Shown piece by piece: positions 58,401 through 64,000 of a DNA stretch of 64,000 nucleotides; the first letter of the stretch is position 1; every line of letters starts with the position of its first letter. The DNA is taken from assembly GCA_035048815.1 (NCBI GenBank), contig JAUCBN010000032.1, positions 13,293,501 through 13,357,500 of the forward strand, in the 5' to 3' direction. The position numbers and the translations under genes were made by a program. Source of the stretch: Abelmoschus esculentus (taxonomy: Eukaryota > Streptophyta > Magnoliopsida > Malvales > Malvaceae). Below the pieces are notes generated by a model. The model was not told the origin of the DNA, did not search any database, and saw nothing but the letters and a program-made list of their open reading frames with translations.

Positions 58401-61400
58401 AGAGAGGGAACGATCATTATGACATGCACTCGAAGAGAGGGGTTATTCATCGTGACATACGCTCAAAGAGAGGGGTCGTCCATCACGATATACGCTCTAA
58501 GAAAGGAAATATTTATTATGATATGCACTCAAAGAGAGAGGTCATTCATCGTGACATACGATCAAAGAGAGGTGTCGTCCATCACGGTATACGCTCAAAA
58601 AGAGGGACCGTTCACCATGATATGCACTCAAAGAGAGGGGTTATTCATCACAAAATACGCCCAAAGACAGGGGTCGTCCATCACAGTATACGCTCAAAGA
58701 GGGGGACCGGTCACTACAGCATACCTTCAAAGAAAGGGGTCATTCACCGCGACATACGCTCAAAGAGATGGGTCATCCACAATGGTATACGCTATAAGAA
58801 AGAGACCGTTCATTATGATATGCACTCGAAGAGAGGGGACATTCATCGCGACATACGCTCAAAGAGAGGGGTTGTCCATCACGGTATACCCTCAAAGAGA
58901 GGAATCATTCATTATGACATACACTCAAAGAGAGGGATCATTCACCGCACAATACGCTCAAAGAGAGGGGTTGCCCATCACGATATACTCTCAAAGATAG
59001 CGATCGTTCATTATGACATGCACTAGAAGAGAGGGCTCATCCATCGTGACCTACGTTCAAAGAAAGGGTCGTCCATCACAGTATAAACTCTAAGAAAGGG
59101 ATCGTTCATAATGACATGCACTCAACAAGAGGGGTCATTCAATGCGACATACACTTAAAGAGAGAGGTCATCCATCAACCCATACGCTCGAACAGAGGGA
59201 TCGTTCAACAGGATATGCACTCGAAGAGAGGGGTTATTAATCACGACACACTCAAAGAGATGGGTTATTAATCACGACATACGCTCAAAGAGAGGGACCA
59301 TTCATTATGGTATACTCTCGAAGAGAGGGATCATTCATCGCGACATCCACTTAAAGAGTGGGGTCGTCCATCACGGTATATGCTCTAAGAAAGGGACGGT
59401 TCATTATGACATACACTCGAAGAGTGGGGTCATTCATCGCGAGTTACGCTCAAGGAGAAGGGTCGTCCATCACGGTATACGCTCTAAGAATGGGACTGTT
59501 CATTATGACATACACTAAAAGAGTGGGTCATTCATCGCGACATACGCTCAAAGAGGAGGGTCGTCCATCACGGTATACGCCAAAAGAAAGGGACCGTTCA
59601 TTTTGACATGCACTCGAAGAGGCGGGTCCTTCGTCGCGACATACACTCATAGAGAAGGGTTGTCCATCACGGTATACGCTCTAAGAATTGGACCATTCAT
59701 TATGACATGCACTCGAGTAGAGGAGTCATTCATCGTGACAAACGCTCAAAGAGAAGGGTCGTCCATCACGGTATACGCTCTAAGAAAGGGACCGTTCATT
59801 ATGACATGCACTAGAAGAGAGCGGTCATTCATTGCGACATATGTTCCAAAAGAGGTTTCGTTCATCATGGTATACGCTCAAAGAAAGGGATCGTTCACCA
59901 TGACATGTACTCGAAGAGAGGGGTCATTCATCGCGACATACGCTCAAAAAGAGTGGTCATCGATCATGATATACGCTCAAAGAGAGGAACCGATCATTAT
60001 GACATGCACTCTAAGAGAGGGGTCATTCATCGCGACATACGCTCAAAGAAAAAGGTCATTCATCACGGTATACGCTCTAAGAAAGGGACCATTCATTATG
60101 ACATGCACTCAAACAGATGGGTCATTCATCGTGACAAACGCTCAAATAGCAGAGTCGTCCATCACGGTATACACTCTAAGAAAGGGACCTTTCATTATGA
60201 CATGCACTGGAAGAGAGGGGTAATTCATCGCGACATACGTTCAAAGAGAGGGAACGTTCACCATGACATGCACTCAAAGACAAGGGTCATTCACCGCAAC
60301 ATACACTTAAAGAGTGGGGTCGTCTATCACGGTATACACTCAAAGAAAGGGACTGTTCATTATGACATGCACTCGTAGAGAGTGGTCATCTATCATGACT
60401 AAGCTCAAAGAGGGGGATCGTTCACCATGACATGCACTCGAAAGAGTGGGATCATTCATGCGACATAAGCTCAAAGAGAGGGGTCGTCCATCATGTGATA
60501 CGCTCAAAGAGAGGGACCAATCATTATGATATACGCTCGAAGAGATGGGTCATTCTCCCGTCATACACTCAAAGAGAGAGGTCGTCCATCACGGTATACC
60601 CTATAAGAATGGGTTCGTTCATTATGACATGCACTCGTAGGGAGGGGTCATTCATCGCGACATACGCTCAAAGAGAATGGTCGTCTATCACGGGACATGC
60701 TCTAAGAAATAGACCGTTCGTTATGACAAAAACTCGAAGAAAGGGATCATTCAATGCGACATACGCTCAAAGAAAGTGGTCATCGATCACGGTATACGGT
60801 TAAAGAGAGGGATCGATCATTATGACATGCACTCAAAGAGAGGGGTCATTCATCTCGACATACACTCAAAGGAGGGGTCTTCCATCACGGCATAACGCTA
60901 TAAAAAAGGGATCGTTCTTTATAACAAGCACTCAAAGAGAGCGGTTAATCATCGCGACATACACTTAAAGACAGGGATCGTCCATCATGTGATATACTCA
61001 AAGAGAGGGACCGGTCATTATGATATATGGTCGAAGAGATGGGTAATTCATCGCGACATACAATCAAAGAGAGGTGTCGTCTATCACGGTATACCCTCTA
61101 AGAAAGGGACCGTTCATTATGACATACACTCATAGATAGAGGTCATTCATCGCGACATACGCTAAAAGAGAGGGGTCGTCCTTCACTGGATACGCTCTAA
61201 GAAATGGACCGTTCATTTCAAATAAAGTGGAAGAAAGGGGTCATTCAACGCCACATACGCTCAAACAGAGACATCATCCATCACAGCAAATGCTCAAAGA
61301 GAGGGGTCATCCATCACGGTATACTCTCTAATAAAGGGGTCATTCATCGCGATATACGCTCAAAGTGAGGGGTCGTCCGTTACGACATACGCTCAAAGAG

Positions 61401-62245
61401 AGGGACCGTTCATTACGACATACTATCGAAGAGAGGGACCTTTCACCATATCCTGCAAGAGAGGTTTGTCCATCACGGTATATGCTCAAAGAGAGGGACA
61501 GTTCACCATGTCTTGCACTCGAAGAGTGATGTTATTCATCGCGACATACGCTTAAAGAGAGGATCGTATATAACAACATACACTCAAAGAGAGTGACTGT
61601 TCACCATGTCATGCACTCGAAAAAAGGGGTCTTTCATCGCAATATACGCTCAAAGAGAAGGGTCATCCTTCGCGGCATACGCTTAAAGAGAGGGACCATT
61701 AATTATGACATACTCTCGAAGAGAGGGATCATTCACCGTGACATACGCTCAAAGAGAGGGGTCGTCCATCACGGTATACGCTCTAAAAAAGGGATCGTTA
61801 ATTATGAAATACACTAGAAGGTAGGGACTGTTTACCAGGACATGCAGTCTAAGTCAGGGATCATTCATCGCGACTTACGCTCAAAGAGAGTGGTCGTCCA
61901 ACACGACATACGCTCAAAGAGAGTGGTCGCCCATCACGGCATACGCTCAAAGAGAGGGACTGACCATTATGAAATACTCTCAAACAGAGGGGTCATTCAC
62001 CGCGACATACGCTAAAAGAGAGGAGTCGTGCATCACGGTATACGCTCTAAAAAAGGGAATGTTCATTATGATATGCAACCGAAGAGAGGGGTTATTCATC
62101 GCGAGATACACTCAAAGAGAAGGGTCGTCAGTTACGGTATACGCTCAAAGAGATGGATTGTTCACCTTGCACTGGAAGAGAGGGTCCTTCATTGCGACAA
62201 ACACTCAAAATGGGGGGTCATCGGTCACGATATACGCTTAAAGAG
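49479..62245 (+). repeat. 33-bp satellite array, block 5 (12.8 kb)
   Basis: About 385 monomers, same family and orientation. The part at about 58200-62230 resembles 33550-37500 of block 4 in the order of its variant monomers, at an offset of 24.6-24.9 kb. Examples are 'caataccttcaaag'-like runs near 58715 and the short 'ccatatcctgcaagagagg' unit at 61448 (block 4: 36581). One short foreign sequence lies at about 56875-56909. Open frames of 241 residues (58301-59026) and 226 residues (58320-59000) overlap in different frames and are repeat artefacts. Confidence 0.96.
56875..56909. other. Short non-satellite insert in block 5
   Basis: About 34 bp, 'gaggcccagtgtgacatcc' followed by 'aggttgggtgttata', interrupt a monomer. 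The word 'tgtgacatcc' looks like a plant LTR end, and the sequence as a whole is loosely like the first 27 bp of the Tekay-like LTR. It may be the footprint of an excised or deleted insertion or a repair filler. Confidence 0.5.
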
Positions 62246-62306
62246 TGATTTAAAATACAACGTGATAGATGGTGGTGGTGGTATGATGTTGGATAGATTT
62301 GTCCTT

Positions 62307-62480
62307 GGCACCCTCCTAATCGCAATTGAATAGGCAAACTCCTGCAAACGAAACGAATCTCTCCAATAAATTGATGATATGTCGTTTTCCTAGGCACCCT
62401 CCTATCCGTAATTAGATAGGAAAACATCATAATCGGCTCTAACTCGCCCTCCTAAACGCGATTGCTTAGGCAAGCGAGAG
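62307..62480. repeat. Three degenerate hairpin units in the solo LTR
   Basis: Units around 62307-62339, 62393-62424 and 62445-62475 share 'gccctcctaa.cg.aatt...tagg'. The second contains 'cctatccgtaattagatagg', a 6-bp perfect stem; the others keep a 4- to 5-bp stem. An inverted partial copy is at 9432-9560. They could be RNA structure elements of the LTR transcript; no function is known to me. Confidence 0.6.
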
Positions 62481-62649
62481 TGTGAAGATATTCTCCCTCA
62501 TAAAAACTTGAAGTAGTTATGTTGAAAAAGACTTCTGATAAGAAAAATAGCAAGGTTACAACCTTGCAAATAAAATGGCCCAAGGCCAAGAGTTTTTATA
62601 ACTCAGAAATTCATATTATTCATGTGTTTACAAGAAAAATAATTGTCCC

Positions 62650-62657
62650 CTTTTATA
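62650..62657 (-). promoter_or_regulatory. TATA-like box in the solo LTR
   Basis: The minus strand reads TATAAAAG followed by GGG, at a place that corresponds to the TATA box of the CRM-like LTRs (2449-2457). The call rests on motif and position alone. Confidence 0.45.
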
Positions 62658-63173
62658 GTCTAGAGGAGACCTTAGAATTGCCTAATAGATAGCTAATCAA
62701 TCCCTAAACATCAACATATTGATATCTTGATAAAATAAATCCCCTAAAATCAGCATATGAATAGCTCATTAAAAGGAATCCTAAGTAATAAAATAAAATA
62801 CTAATAATAATGGTCAAAGCTTTATAATTCAACGTTGAATTAATTTATTTAATGTCTAATTCATCCAAAAACTTTATATATTAGCTTTTGAGATGAATTT
62901 TACAAAATCTCATAATAATCCTGTATCCAGTTTTCTACACGCACAATCTTCGGTAAAACAAACATATCTTGAGCTCTCGATATCCAATTGATGCGTTTCA
63001 AGATGCGTTGAAAAGTTAACTAAATAACGGCTAATTTATTAGAAGACAACTCTGCCCACAAAAGCACGGAACACATCCAAGACATCAAGGAAAGTTGGCT
63101 GGCTTTCCAGACTTTACCAACAGATTCATATTTATGCTCAATATGCATTACTTTAGCTCTCTCATGCATGTAT

Positions 63174-64000
63174 CAGTCCATCTCGGTATATGCTCTAAGA
63201 AAAGGACCATTCATTATGACCTACTCTCGATGAGAGGGGTCATTCTCCGCGACATATGCTCAAAGGGAAGGGTCGTCCATCATGGTATATGCTCTAAGAA
63301 AGGGACCGTTAATTATGACATGCACTAGAAGAGGACTGTCACCAGGACATACAGTCGAAGAAAAGAATCATTCATCGTGACTTACGCTCAAAAAGAGTTG
63401 TCGTCCAACACGACATACGCTAAAAGAAAGGGACCGGTCATTATGAAATACTTTCGAACAGAGGTGTCATTCACCGTGACATACGCTAAAAGAGAGGAGT
63501 CGTGCATCACGGTATAGAAAGAGAATATTCATATGATATGCACTCGAAGAGAGGGGTTATTCATCGCGAGATACAATCAAAGAGAAGGGTCGTCCATTAC
63601 GATATACGCTCAAAGAGAGGGATTGTTCACCATGACATGGACTCGAAGAGAGGGGTCCTTCATTGCGATATACACTCAAAAAGAGGGGTCATCGATCACG
63701 GTATACGCTTAAAGAGAAGGGTCTTTCATTTTCACAAACCCTCAAAGAGAGGGGTCATTCATTGCGATATACGCCAAAGAGAAGGGTCATCCATCACGGT
63801 ATACGCTCTAAAAAAAGGATCGTTCATTATAACGCACTCAAAGAGAGGGGTCATTCATTGCGACGTAGGATCAAACGGAGGGGACGTCCACGATTTACGC
63901 TCAAAGAGAGGAATCGGTCACAATGTCATGCTCAAAGAGAGGGGTCATTCATCACTACATAGTCTCAAAGGGAGGGTTTGTCAGTAACGGCATACGCTCA
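63174..64000 (+). repeat. 33-bp satellite array, block 6, running off the window
   Basis: About 25 monomers, continuing past the end. Its variant order matches block 4 twice over: 63180-63400 matches 33155-33400, and 63560-64000 matches 43600-44060. An example is 'catagtctcaaagggaggg' at 63956, also near 37617 and 44012 in block 4. Open frames here are repeat artefacts. Confidence 0.95.

Larger units (their letters stand above)
62246..63173 (-). repeat. Solo-LTR-like sequence, minus strand
   Basis: About 0.93 kb of non-satellite sequence between blocks 5 and 6. The start 'tgattta' and end 'gtatca' could be LTR termini, but the edges are uncertain. The order and wording of its middle follow the CRM-like LTR at a distance, for example 'caaggttacaaccttgcaa' for 'caagaacaatcttgcaag' and 'gagctctcgatatccaattg' for 'aagctcctgatatcggattg'. 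That puts it on the minus strand. A TATA-like TATAAAAG (minus) is at 62650-62657. No internal coding sequence is present. Confidence 0.65.

Noticed and set aside
32033..64000. CRISPR array, because of the short regular repeats
   Set aside because: Units are 33 bp with no spacers; all sequence belongs to the repeat, and the neighbours are plant retrotransposons.

Overview
The window looks like heterochromatic nuclear DNA from a flowering plant, probably a eudicot. It has no host gene, tRNA, rRNA or CRISPR array that I can recognise. The evidence is Ty3/gypsy chromoviruses with tRNA-iMet primer sites and typical plant LTR ends, embedded in a long tandem satellite. No species can be named from the sequence.

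More than half of the window (about 35 kb in six blocks: 1065-1993, 9561-13342, 15146-18824, 32033-45346, 49479-62245, 63174-64000) is one satellite family. The monomer is 33 bp. Three diverged monomer types (A, B, C) alternate to give a 99-bp trimer, always in the same head-to-tail orientation. Because 33 is divisible by three and the consensus has no stop, all forward frames stay open and give many long but probably meaningless ORFs made of 11-residue peptide repeats. Blocks of several hundred bases to several kilobases are duplicated inside and between the arrays.

Five insertion complexes interrupt the satellite. (1) 1994-9431: a nearly full-length, minus-strand, CRM-like gypsy element with two LTRs of about 1.28 kb, dead gag and pol genes, and Asp-to-Asn changes in the active sites of both protease and reverse transcriptase. 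A 129-bp piece of another LTR (9432-9560) lies against it. (2) 13343-15145: the 3' end of the same family on the plus strand. (3) 18825-32032: a 13-kb minus-strand complex of Tekay/Del-like chromovirus pieces, ordered LTR, internal, LTR, internal, LTR, with microhomology junctions. (4) 45347-49478: a second CRM-like element, minus strand, cut off inside RNase H and fused to satellite. (5) 62246-63173: a solo-LTR-like sequence distantly related to the CRM-like LTRs. The first 1064 bases are AT-rich and unidentified.

Nothing in the window appears able to make a functional protein. The interest lies in the satellite: its 33/99-bp design, its block-duplication history, its evident CpG decay, and its association with CRM-like elements, a clade known to target centromeres. 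A pericentromeric or centromeric location is a reasonable but untested idea.
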